Assembly (NCBI RefSeq): GCF_029945685.1
Contig: NZ_JAQSDA010000025.1
Span: 124,001-188,000, forward strand
Origin: Polaromonas sp.
Lineage (GTDB): Bacteria > Pseudomonadota > Gammaproteobacteria > Burkholderiales > Burkholderiaceae_C
DNA length: 64,000 nucleotides
Direction: 5' to 3'
Part shown: piece after piece, positions 34,745-42,037 of the stretch
How the letters are laid out: the number at the start of each line of letters is the position of its first letter
Numbering within the stretch: position 1 is the first letter of the stretch
Made by a program: the position numbers and the translations under genes
The notes under the pieces: generated by a model
Seen by the model: only the letters and a program-made list of their open reading frames with translations
Told to the model about the DNA's origin: nothing
Databases searched by the model: none

Positions 34745-35436
34745 TGACACCTCCTTCTGAAAAGATATGCCTGTACTCGGGGCCCCTGAGCATGTTCGGC
34801 GCCAAGGTGGAGATCGGCGTCCTTGAAAAGGGACTGGACTTCGAACTGGTCATGGTGCCTTTTGAAATGCAGCGCCTGTACCAGCCCAAACATCCCGAAG
34901 TGCTGCGCATCAACCCCAAGCAACAGGTGCCGGTGCTGGTTCATGGGGCGCTGGAACTGTTCGACTCGACCCAGATTTTTGAATACCTCGAAGAGCTGCA
35001 GCCAGAACCCGCTCTGTGGCCTGCAGGCGCCGCTGCGAAAGCCCGGGCGCGCCTGCTTGAGCATCAGTCCGACGAGGTGTATTTTCCGCCCATCGTCCGG
35101 CTGATGAGTCTGCAGGATCAGTGGCAGGACCCGGCGGCTGTTGCGGCGCGTGAGGCGTCGGCGCTCTATTACCTGAAGATGGAAGGGCTGCTGGCCGATC
35201 GCGATTACCTGGCAGGCGCCTATTCGTATGCAGACATTGCGTTTTACATGGCGCAGCTGTTCGGCGAACGCATGGGTGCCGCGATGGATGAACACACGCC
35301 GCGCCTGCTGGCCTGGCGTGAGCGGATTTCACGGCGGCCGGCCGTGCGCAAGGTGGCCGGGGCGATGGCAGCCTACCTGCAATCGCAGGGACGGCCGCTG
35401 CCGGCTTTTCTGGCGGCGCTGCTGCCGTCTCCTTGA
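34744..35436 (+). CDS. Glutathione S-transferase family protein
   Basis: Start at 34744, overlapping the permease stop (TGATG); 230 residues. Thioredoxin-like N-domain with INPKQQVPVLVHGALELFDSTQIFEYLEEL (cis-Pro and the glutathione gamma-Glu-binding E/D-S/T-x-x-I motif), then an all-helical C-domain with GAYSYADIAFYMA. It conjugates or reduces substrates with glutathione. The tight coupling to the importer suggests the transported compound may be a glutathione substrate; that is inference. Confidence 0.88.
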   Translation: MTPPSEKICLYSGPLSMFGAKVEIGVLEKGLDFELVMVPFEMQRLYQPKHPEVLRINPKQQVPVLVHGALELFDSTQIFEYLEELQPEPALWPAGAAAKARARLLEHQSDEVYFPPIVRLMSLQDQWQDPAAVAAREASALYYLKMEGLLADRDYLAGAYSYADIAFYMAQLFGERMGAAMDEHTPRLLAWRERISRRPAVRKVAGAMAAYLQSQGRPLPAFLAALLPSP

Positions 35437-35580
35437 CCGCATCGGCCCGGCGGTCCTGAATCTTCCATCTGTTTGTTTCGTCCTACATACACGCGGCGGG
35501 CCGGTAGCTACATTGGTGCCAGCTACGCCGCCGTGCCCCCCGGGCTGGCGGCATCCGTTCACTCAGCGCAAGGAAACCCC

Positions 35581-35733
35581 ATGAATCTCCATCTCAGCAT
35601 CGGCCCCGTCGTCTCCCTGATTGCAGGCATCCTGATCCTGATCATGCCGCGCCTGCTCAACTTCATCGTTGCCATTTACCTGATCATCATTGGCCTGCTC
35701 GGCCTGTTCGGAGCCGGCGCGCTCAAGCTCTAG
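35581..35733 (+). CDS. DUF3096 small membrane protein
   Basis: 50 residues starting with MNLHLSIGPVVSLIAGILIL after GCAAGGAAACCCC. Two transmembrane helices separated by a short MPRLLNF loop, ending LLGLFGAGALKL; this is the typical DUF3096 layout (intramembrane hairpin, about 50 residues). Function unknown. It stands alone between the GST gene and the convergent Mrr-like gene. Confidence 0.8.
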   Translation: MNLHLSIGPVVSLIAGILILIMPRLLNFIVAIYLIIIGLLGLFGAGALKL

Positions 35734-35773
35734 AACCAGAAAAAGGAACGGGCCGCGCTGCGGGCTCAGCCCT

Positions 35774-36622
35774 TCAGCGTTTGCCCCGCGCCAGCGCCAG
35801 CAGGGCCTGCTGCTGGGCGGGGGTCCGTCCGGCGATCAGTGCCAGCAGACCGGCACGGTCCAGCAGGTTGATGCCGTTGTCCTTTGCGAATTTGCGCGCA
35901 TTCTCGCTGCAGATCGAAGATGTAGCGCAGGTGCCGCGCTTGAGCTGGCGCGAGCGCATCAGGTCAAGCAGGGGGTGCAATTCGCGCACACCCACCGGCT
36001 GGCCCGACCACTGCTTGCACCAAGCCACCGCCGCCGGGCTGTCCGTGCCCTGTTGCGCGTTACGCGAGTAAAGCCATAGCGTCACGCCGCCGGCTGTGCC
36101 GTGCGACTGGCCCCGGATCTCGAATCCGCCCTGCGCAAACAGCGCTTCACACACCGCGTCAAACTGCTGCGCCGACACTTGGTCAAACAGGGCCGGCGTC
36201 CACGAGGCTTGTGCCACGGGGGGCGGCGGCACGCTGCGGGCCGGCTGGGCTGGCCTGCTCGCAGTCGGGGCGGCGGGGAAATCAATCAGCTTGTCGATGG
36301 CAAAGGCCGTGCTGGGCGCGGCAGCAAGCTTGCCGGGAGCGGGCAGCCGGGGTGGTCCCGCTCCCCTTGCCAGCTTGCTCCAGGGCGGCTCAAAGGCGAG
36401 GGGGTCGACAAAAGCTTCGGCCTGGAGCCGGTTGATCAGGTAGCTGCCCACCAGAACAACACCGAGCAACAGGGCCGCAGCACCTGCAGGCAACAAGGAC
36501 CGATCCCTGCCGGACATCACCAGCAGGGTCATGCCGATGGCGACGGCCAGCAGTCCGATGGCAAAAAGAGACCGGTGGACCGCGCTGGGCTTGACTTGTG
36601 TTCCGGGCTTGCTGACGACCAT
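35774..36622 (-). CDS. Membrane-anchored Mrr-like restriction endonuclease fold, catalytic residues altered
   Basis: 282 residues. Two N-terminal transmembrane helices (about 18-36 and 43-64), a Pro-rich linker, then an Mrr-like domain from residue ~145: VSAQQFDAVCEALFAQGGFEIRG. In active Mrr enzymes the centre is GGVD...(Q/E)xK. Here the first motif reads GGVTLWL (Asp to Thr) and the second VAWCKQW, keeping only the Lys. The later part (RGTCATSSICSENARKFAKDNGINLLD) matches the family. It may be a non-cleaving DNA or membrane-associated protein. No modification gene is nearby. It lies downstream of mltD on the same strand. Confidence 0.75.
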   Translation of the reverse strand: MVVSKPGTQVKPSAVHRSLFAIGLLAVAIGMTLLVMSGRDRSLLPAGAAALLLGVVLVGSYLINRLQAEAFVDPLAFEPPWSKLARGAGPPRLPAPGKLAAAPSTAFAIDKLIDFPAAPTASRPAQPARSVPPPPVAQASWTPALFDQVSAQQFDAVCEALFAQGGFEIRGQSHGTAGGVTLWLYSRNAQQGTDSPAAVAWCKQWSGQPVGVRELHPLLDLMRSRQLKRGTCATSSICSENARKFAKDNGINLLDRAGLLALIAGRTPAQQQALLALARGKR

Positions 36623-36700
36623 GGCGTGGGTGATCCGATGGACTACTCAGGCTGTGGGTACACGCAGGAGGTGGACCATGGCGCCATTTCCCGGGAGCTC

Positions 36701-38281
36701 CTAGCGCCTCTTGGTCTTGACCACCGCTTTTCCCGGCGCACGCCTGACCGCCTGGATCTTGGTCTTGCCCGCGTTGGGCCTGGCTGCGCTCACGGCCTTG
36801 ACCGGCAGAAACAGCACCACCTGGTGCCCGAGCTTGAAAGCCGCCGAGCTGCCGACCTTGTTCCACTCGGCAACGGCATCAGGACGCAGGCCGTAGCGCC
36901 TGGCGATGCTTGCCACCGTTTCACCCTTGCGGGCCTTGACGGTGGTTCTGCGCGTGACGATTTCCGGCGCCAGCGTCAGCTGGGCGGTGTCGGCAACCTG
37001 GCTGGTCACGTCGTTGTCCATTTTTGCGCTGCGCGACACCATCAGGGTTGACCCTGCCTTGATCAGCATGCGTGGTGGAATGTTGTTGACGCCGCGCAGG
37101 TCGGACTCGCTCATGCCGACGCGTCTGGCGGCGTCGCTGACGCTCAGGGTCGCCGGGGCGGTCCAGGCGGTCCAGCTGGCGTATTGCCCCTGGGAGTAGG
37201 CCTCGAAGTTGCGCTGGAAGATCTTGGCATTGTCCCAGGGCAGCAGGATGTGGGGCATGCCGGCCGCCAGAATCACGGGGCGATGGGCCGACGGGTTGAG
37301 GGCCTTGAAGTTGCTGATTTCCACGTCGGCGAGCTTGGCCGCCAGCGCCACATCGATATCGCGGGTGATCTGGACCTGCTGGAAGTAAGGGTGGTTTTCA
37401 ATCAGTGGCAGCTCGGCGCGGAAATTCTGCGGATTGGCCACGATGTTCTTCACCGCCTGGAGCTTGGGGACATACAGGCGCGTTTCATCGGGCATGCGCA
37501 GGTCCTGGTAGCTGGTGCCCAGGCCGTCTTTTTTGTTTCTGGCAATGGCGCGTCCGACGCTGCCTTCGCCCCAGTTGTAGGCGGCCAGAGCCAAATGCCA
37601 GTCGCCGAACATGCCGTGGAGTTTTTGCAGGTAGTCGAGTGCTGCGCGGGTCGATGCCAGCACATCACGCCGGTCGTCACGGAAGGCGTTTTGCTTCAAA
37701 TCGAAGTACTTGCCGGTGGCCGGCATGAACTGCCACATGCCAGCAGCCTTGGCGCTGGAGACGGCTTGCGGGTTGAACGCGCTTTCAATGTAGGGCAGCA
37801 ATGCAAGCTCGGTCGGCATGTTGCGCCGCTCCAGCTCCTCGACAATATGAAACAGGTATTTGCTCGAGCGCTCCGTCATGCGCTGGATGTAGTCCGGCCG
37901 GCTGGCGTACCACTGCTCGCGGTCGGCTACCAGCTCGCCTTCGAGATTGGGCATGGCAAAGCCGCGACGAATGCGTTCCCACAAATCGGCAGGCGGCTGC
38001 AGGCTGGCCACGGTACTGGACGGGGTTTGCGCTGCGCTGATAGGCGACAGGGGGCCGCTGGGGTAGATCGACTGGGACGCCGACGGCGAGGTGCCCAGGA
38101 CCGGATCGCCGGGCATGCCCAGCTTGCTGTTGCTGCTGGCACAGCCGGCGAGCACGAGCGCGGCCAGGGAAAGGGCGAGGATCCTGAGCGGGGAAAGCAG
38201 CCGAGCAAGACGGTCAGAAAAAACCGGGGAAGCCGGGAAAGCGGCGGAGTGGGTGAAAAACGCTGGCTGCGACTCGGTCAT
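36701..38281 (-). CDS. mltD: Membrane-bound lytic murein transglycosylase D (MltD-like)
   Basis: Start at 38281 in the ATGA overlap with gloB; 526 residues. Lipoprotein-type signal with LVLAGC. The SLT domain carries the catalytic Glu in ALLPYIESAFNPQAVSSAKAAGMWQFMP and LALAAYNWGEGSV. Two LysM-like regions are present near the C-terminus, the clearest being VKARKGETVASIARRYGLRPDAVAEWN. The C-terminal tail is basic (KTKIQAVRRAPGKAVVKTKRR). It cleaves peptidoglycan glycan strands from the outer membrane side. The gloB-mltD pairing is common in betaproteobacteria. Confidence 0.93.
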   Translation of the reverse strand: MTESQPAFFTHSAAFPASPVFSDRLARLLSPLRILALSLAALVLAGCASSNSKLGMPGDPVLGTSPSASQSIYPSGPLSPISAAQTPSSTVASLQPPADLWERIRRGFAMPNLEGELVADREQWYASRPDYIQRMTERSSKYLFHIVEELERRNMPTELALLPYIESAFNPQAVSSAKAAGMWQFMPATGKYFDLKQNAFRDDRRDVLASTRAALDYLQKLHGMFGDWHLALAAYNWGEGSVGRAIARNKKDGLGTSYQDLRMPDETRLYVPKLQAVKNIVANPQNFRAELPLIENHPYFQQVQITRDIDVALAAKLADVEISNFKALNPSAHRPVILAAGMPHILLPWDNAKIFQRNFEAYSQGQYASWTAWTAPATLSVSDAARRVGMSESDLRGVNNIPPRMLIKAGSTLMVSRSAKMDNDVTSQVADTAQLTLAPEIVTRRTTVKARKGETVASIARRYGLRPDAVAEWNKVGSSAAFKLGHQVVLFLPVKAVSAARPNAGKTKIQAVRRAPGKAVVKTKRR

Positions 38282-39129
38282 TTGAATTGGTTCTTCCACT
38301 GCCTGATGGCGGCAAATACGGTGTTGTCGTCATGTGCCGCCGGATCAAAGTGCCGGGCGGCAGCGATGACCGTGGCCTGTCGGGTACGCAAAAAGGGGTT
38401 GATCAGCAACTCCTGGGCAATCGAGGTCGGCAAGGTCGGCTCCCCCTTGTCTCTCAAGGCAGCACAGCGTGCATGGTAACCAATCAGCTCGCGGTTGTCA
38501 GGTTCTACCGCGAGCGCAAAACGCAGGTTGCTCATCGTGTATTCATGCGTGCAGCAGACGCGGGTGTCGCCCGGGAGGGCGGCGAGACGGTCCAGTGAAG
38601 CCAGCATTTGCGCCGGCGTACCTTCGAAAAGGCGGCCGCAACCACCGGAAAAAAGTGTGTCGCCACAAAACAGAAGGGGCCGACCGTCCAGGGGGGTACC
38701 ATCCGGTGCCGGGCCGCCCCAAGCCGGATGAGCCCCCTCCGGGGGCAGCGCATCACGCGAAGCGGAAAGCGTGGGGGCCCTGTAAAACGCGATATGGCCG
38801 GCGGTGTGGCCCGGCACGTCGATGACCAGGAAATCAAGGTCCAGTGCCCGCACCGTGTCGCCGTCCTGGAGGGGGGTGAAAGGCCGGGGGATGCGCTCAC
38901 GGGCCGGGCCGAACACCTTCGCGCCGGTGGCGTCGCGCAGCGCATCGACGCCGCCGGTGTGATCGGGGTGGTGGTGCGTGACTAAAATCGACTCTAATTG
39001 CAGTTGCCTGTCCTGCAGCATGCGAAGCACGGGCTGCGCGTCGCCCGGATCAACCACCACGGCGCGCCGGCCGTCGTGCAGCAGCCAGAGGTAATTGTCG
39101 TCAAAAGCAGGGATGGGAATCAGGTACAT
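38278..39129 (-). CDS. gloB: Hydroxyacylglutathione hydrolase (glyoxalase II) with a repeat-derived insertion
   Basis: 283 residues, about 25-30 more than usual. Metallo-beta-lactamase fold with metal-binding THHHPDHTGG, PGHTAGHIAFY and LLFCGDTLFSGGCGRLFEGTP, then CTHEYTMSNLRFA. It hydrolyses S-lactoylglutathione in methylglyoxal detoxification. In normal members HTAGHI is followed within ~10 residues by LLFCGDTLF; here residues about 118-146 (from APTLSASRDALPPEGAHPAW on) intervene and coincide with an R1-type repeat at 38700-38779. Metal ligands remain intact. Confidence 0.93.
   Translation of the reverse strand: MYLIPIPAFDDNYLWLLHDGRRAVVVDPGDAQPVLRMLQDRQLQLESILVTHHHPDHTGGVDALRDATGAKVFGPARERIPRPFTPLQDGDTVRALDLDFLVIDVPGHTAGHIAFYRAPTLSASRDALPPEGAHPAWGGPAPDGTPLDGRPLLFCGDTLFSGGCGRLFEGTPAQMLASLDRLAALPGDTRVCCTHEYTMSNLRFALAVEPDNRELIGYHARCAALRDKGEPTLPTSIAQELLINPFLRTRQATVIAAARHFDPAAHDDNTVFAAIRQWKNQFK
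38700..38779 (-). repeat. Dispersed repeat, family R1 variant, copy e (inside gloB)
   Basis: Minus strand: GGCCCCCACGCTTTCCGCTT, CGCGTGATGCGCTGCCCCCG, GAGGGGGCTCATCCGGCTTG, GGGCGGCCCGGC. It shares the GCCCCCACGC start, the CTGCCCCC-GAGGGGG hairpin and the GGCCCGGC end with the other R1 copies, with a diverged middle. It is in frame and without stops. Confidence 0.75.
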
Positions 39130-39150
39130 GCAGCAGTCTCAGCAGTCTCG

Positions 39151-39978
39151 ATGGGCTCTCAAATTATAGGTTTCACAAACTGGTTCAAAACCCCGCCCGG
39201 CGAGTATTTGCTGGCGTGGGAGCGTGAGCGATTCGACGAGGCCGTGGCAGACATGTTTGGCTACCATGCGCTGCAACTGGGTCTGCCCGAACTCGACGCG
39301 CTGCGCAGCAACCGCATGCCGCACAAATGGCTGGCCCTGCAGGGCGCCGGGTCAGATCTCCTGGCCGGGCTACCGGCAAGCGGCAACGGCAGTGCGACCC
39401 CCATACCTGCGGCAAGTTCGCCGCGGGTGGCCCTGCTGACCCATTCGGCCGCCTTGCCTTTTCCCGAGAACAGCCTGGACCTGGTGCTGCTGCCGCACAC
39501 GCTGGAGCTCAGCAGTGACCCCCATGCCACCTTGCGCGAAGTCGAACGGGTGCTCGTGCCTGAGGGCCGCGTGGTGATCAGCGGCCTGAATCCGGCCAGC
39601 CTCTGGGGCCTGCGCCAGCGGCGCGCGCACTTCTACCGCCGCCTCGGTTACGGCGAACTCTTTTTACCCGAAGCCGGTGAGTTCATCGGCTACTGGCGTC
39701 TGCGCGACTGGCTGCGCCTGCTCAGCTTTGAAGTTGAGTCCAGCCGGTTCGGCTGCTACCGGCCGGCCGTGAGCAGGCTTGCATCGCTGGAGCGGTTTGC
39801 CTGGATGGACAAGGCCGGCGAACGCTGGTGGCCGATTTTCGGCGCGATGTACTTCCTGGTCGCCGTCAAGCGCGTGCGCGGCATGCGCCTGCTTGAACCC
39901 AACTGGAAAACGCAAAAGGCCACCGCCCAGGCCCCTGCGGTCATTGCCAACCAGGTGCGCCGCCCGGAGTCCTTTTGA
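39151..39978 (+). CDS. SAM-dependent methyltransferase, YafS-like
   Basis: Start at 39151 (MGSQIIGFTNWFKTPPGEYLLAWE); the frame upstream overlaps gloB antisense and is not coding. 275 residues. Methyltransferase type 11 features: ALPFPENSLDLVLLPHTLELSSDPHATLREVERVLVPEGRVVISGLNP. The glycine-rich SAM motif I is weak (WLALQGAGSDLL), as usual in YafS. Gene order gloB(divergent)-yafS-rnhA is as in E. coli. Substrate unknown. Confidence 0.87.
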   Translation: MGSQIIGFTNWFKTPPGEYLLAWERERFDEAVADMFGYHALQLGLPELDALRSNRMPHKWLALQGAGSDLLAGLPASGNGSATPIPAASSPRVALLTHSAALPFPENSLDLVLLPHTLELSSDPHATLREVERVLVPEGRVVISGLNPASLWGLRQRRAHFYRRLGYGELFLPEAGEFIGYWRLRDWLRLLSFEVESSRFGCYRPAVSRLASLERFAWMDKAGERWWPIFGAMYFLVAVKRVRGMRLLEPNWKTQKATAQAPAVIANQVRRPESF

Positions 39979-40023
39979 ACACTTCTCTTTTTCCAGAACC
40001 ACAACCAAGGACTTGCGCAACGC

Positions 40024-40497
40024 ATGACTGATTTTTCGCCAGCCACAGCACAACATGTGGTGATCTACACCGACGGCGCCTGCAAGGGCAACCCTGGCCC
40101 CGGAGGCTGGGGCGCGATGCTGACCAGCGGCGACACCGTCAAGGAGCTGTTTGGCGGCGAGATGGGCACGACCAACAACCGCATGGAGATGACCGCGGTC
40201 ATCGAAGCGCTGGCCGCGCTCAAGCGGCCCTGCCGCGTCACGCTGTACCTGGACAGTGAATATGTGCGCAAGGGCATCACCGAGTGGATCAGCGGCTGGA
40301 AGGCACGCGGCTGGCGCACCGCCGCCAAACAGCCCGTGAAGAACATCGACCTCTGGCAAAAGCTCGACAACCTGATCAGCAGCAGTGGCCACACCATCGA
40401 GTGGCGCTGGGTCAAGGGGCATGCCGGCGACCCCGGCAACGAGCGCGCAGATGCCCTGGCCAACAAAGGTGTGGTTCTGGCCTTGTCCAGGGGCTGA
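40024..40497 (+). CDS. rnhA: Ribonuclease HI
   Basis: 157 residues. Catalytic acids all present: D17 ([17 protein letters not shown]), E55 ([12 protein letters not shown]), D77 ([12 protein letters not shown]) and D143 ([12 protein letters not shown]), plus H133. It degrades RNA in RNA-DNA hybrids. In E. coli dnaQ lies next to it; here an RND efflux pair follows instead after a 161-bp gap in which I see no gene. Confidence 0.97.
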   Translation: MTDFSPATAQHVVIYTDGACKGNPGPGGWGAMLTSGDTVKELFGGEMGTTNNRMEMTAVIEALAALKRPCRVTLYLDSEYVRKGITEWISGWKARGWRTAAKQPVKNIDLWQKLDNLISSSGHTIEWRWVKGHAGDPGNERADALANKGVVLALSRG

Positions 40498-40658
40498 CCC
40501 TCCCCGTTGCGGCGGTGGGCGGTGGACGGCGCCAATGTAAAGCCGACGTAAATCTGACCCCGATATTGCTCGGGATTTCCTTCAGGGGACGCCGGCGGGA
40601 CAACCTGCTGTTACATTGATCGATCGTCCAAGTTTTGATCTTTATCAACCGTCCCCCC

Positions 40659-42005
40659 ATGGCATCAAAAGCAATTTATTCTGTCGTCGCTGTGCTCGGC
40701 ATTGCCGGCCTGTCGGGCGCCGCATGGTGGTACCAGAACAAGGCCAACAGCCCGGTCAAGGCCGCGCCGGCGGGGCAGTCGCAGGCGTCAGCCGGTGCTC
40801 GGCCGACGGTGGAGGCCGCCAGGGTGACGGTCGTGAAACTGGTGGACGACGCCCAGGCGGTCGGCAGTCTGCGTTCACGCCGCAGCGTGGTGTTGCGCCC
40901 GGAGGTCAGTGGCCGCATCACCCAGCTTAATTTCACCGACGGCCAGCGCGTGCGCAAGGGGCAGGTGCTGGTGCAGTTTGACGACCAGCTGCCCTTGGCG
41001 CAGGTGCAGCAAAGCCAGGCCGAGCTGTCGATCGCCCAGGCCAACCAGAAGCGCAACCAGGAACTGGTCGCGCAGAACTTTGTCAGTCAGCGCTCCCTCG
41101 ATGAAAGTGCCGCCAACCTGCAGGTGGCGCAGGCCAGGCTGTCTCTGTCGAAGGCCACTGCCGCGAGGCTGAAAATCGTCGCGCCCTTCGACGGCATTGC
41201 CGGTATCCGCCAGGTCAATCCCGGGGACTACCTCAAGGACGGGGCCGACATTGTCAATATTGAAGACATCGACGCCGTGTTTGTCGACTTCCGCCTGCCC
41301 GAGCGCTTCCAGAACAAGCTCCAGCGCGGTCAGACCGCCCTGGTGGACATGGACGCGCTGCCGGGACGGAAATACACGGCGGTGGTGCAGGCGATCGATC
41401 CGCTGATCGACGCCAATGGCCGCTCGGTGGCGGTGCGGGCCTGTATCGACAACCGGCAACTGCAGCTGCGTCCCGGCATGTTTGCCCGCGTCAACGCGGT
41501 CTTTGGCGAGCGGAACAACGCCAGGGTCATTCCGGAAGAGGCGCTGGTACCCCAAGGGGAAAAACAATATGTCATCAAGCTGCTGCCCGGGGCGGAGGCG
41601 CAGACCTGGATTGCCCGGCGGGTGGCGGTGCAGGTGGGTATCCGGCGGCCCGGCCAGGCGGAGATCACGGGCGGGCTGGAGCCTGGCGACATGGTGGTTA
41701 CCACCGGCCAGCAGCGCATTCAGCGCGACGGCATGACCGTGCGTGTGGTGGATCTGGGTCCGTCCACTGCCGGCCGGGCGGCCGACGGTGCGCCCGCCGC
41801 CGCGCCCGTGGTGGCGGCCGCGCCCGAAGTCCCGCGCGCGCCGGCGGGGAAATCCATGGGTGGGGCCAACCCCTGTCTGGTGGGCATGCGTGAGGCGGGG
41901 CCCGCGCCTGCAGTGTCCGGAGCGGTACGTGGCAGCGCTCCGGCGCCGGTTCCCACCGAAGCCATGCCCGAAGCCCGGGCCCGGGCGACACGCAAGCCGG
42001 CCTGA
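40659..42005 (+). CDS. RND efflux periplasmic adaptor (membrane fusion protein)
   Basis: Start at ATG 40659 (MASKAIYSVVAVLGIAGLSGAAWW); a TTG start at 40635 is possible. 448 residues. An N-terminal membrane anchor, then lipoyl halves VVLRPEVSGRITQLNFTDGQRVRKGQVLVQFDD and LKIVAPFDGIAGIRQVNPGDYLKDG flanking a coiled-coil hairpin rich in Gln and Ala. Beta-barrel and membrane-proximal parts follow, then an unusual ~90-residue Pro/Ala-rich tail. It links the RND pump to an outer-membrane channel; no channel gene is in the window. Confidence 0.92.
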   Translation: MASKAIYSVVAVLGIAGLSGAAWWYQNKANSPVKAAPAGQSQASAGARPTVEAARVTVVKLVDDAQAVGSLRSRRSVVLRPEVSGRITQLNFTDGQRVRKGQVLVQFDDQLPLAQVQQSQAELSIAQANQKRNQELVAQNFVSQRSLDESAANLQVAQARLSLSKATAARLKIVAPFDGIAGIRQVNPGDYLKDGADIVNIEDIDAVFVDFRLPERFQNKLQRGQTALVDMDALPGRKYTAVVQAIDPLIDANGRSVAVRACIDNRQLQLRPGMFARVNAVFGERNNARVIPEEALVPQGEKQYVIKLLPGAEAQTWIARRVAVQVGIRRPGQAEITGGLEPGDMVVTTGQQRIQRDGMTVRVVDLGPSTAGRAADGAPAAAPVVAAAPEVPRAPAGKSMGGANPCLVGMREAGPAPAVSGAVRGSAPAPVPTEAMPEARARATRKPA

Positions 42006-42037
42006 GTCCGAAGCCATCTCCTGACTGGACTCCCCTG

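Noticed and set aside
40498-40658. Gap between rnhA and the RND adaptor as a possible small RNA or attachment site
   Set aside because: I see no hairpin with a T-run, no tRNA-like fold and no direct repeats.
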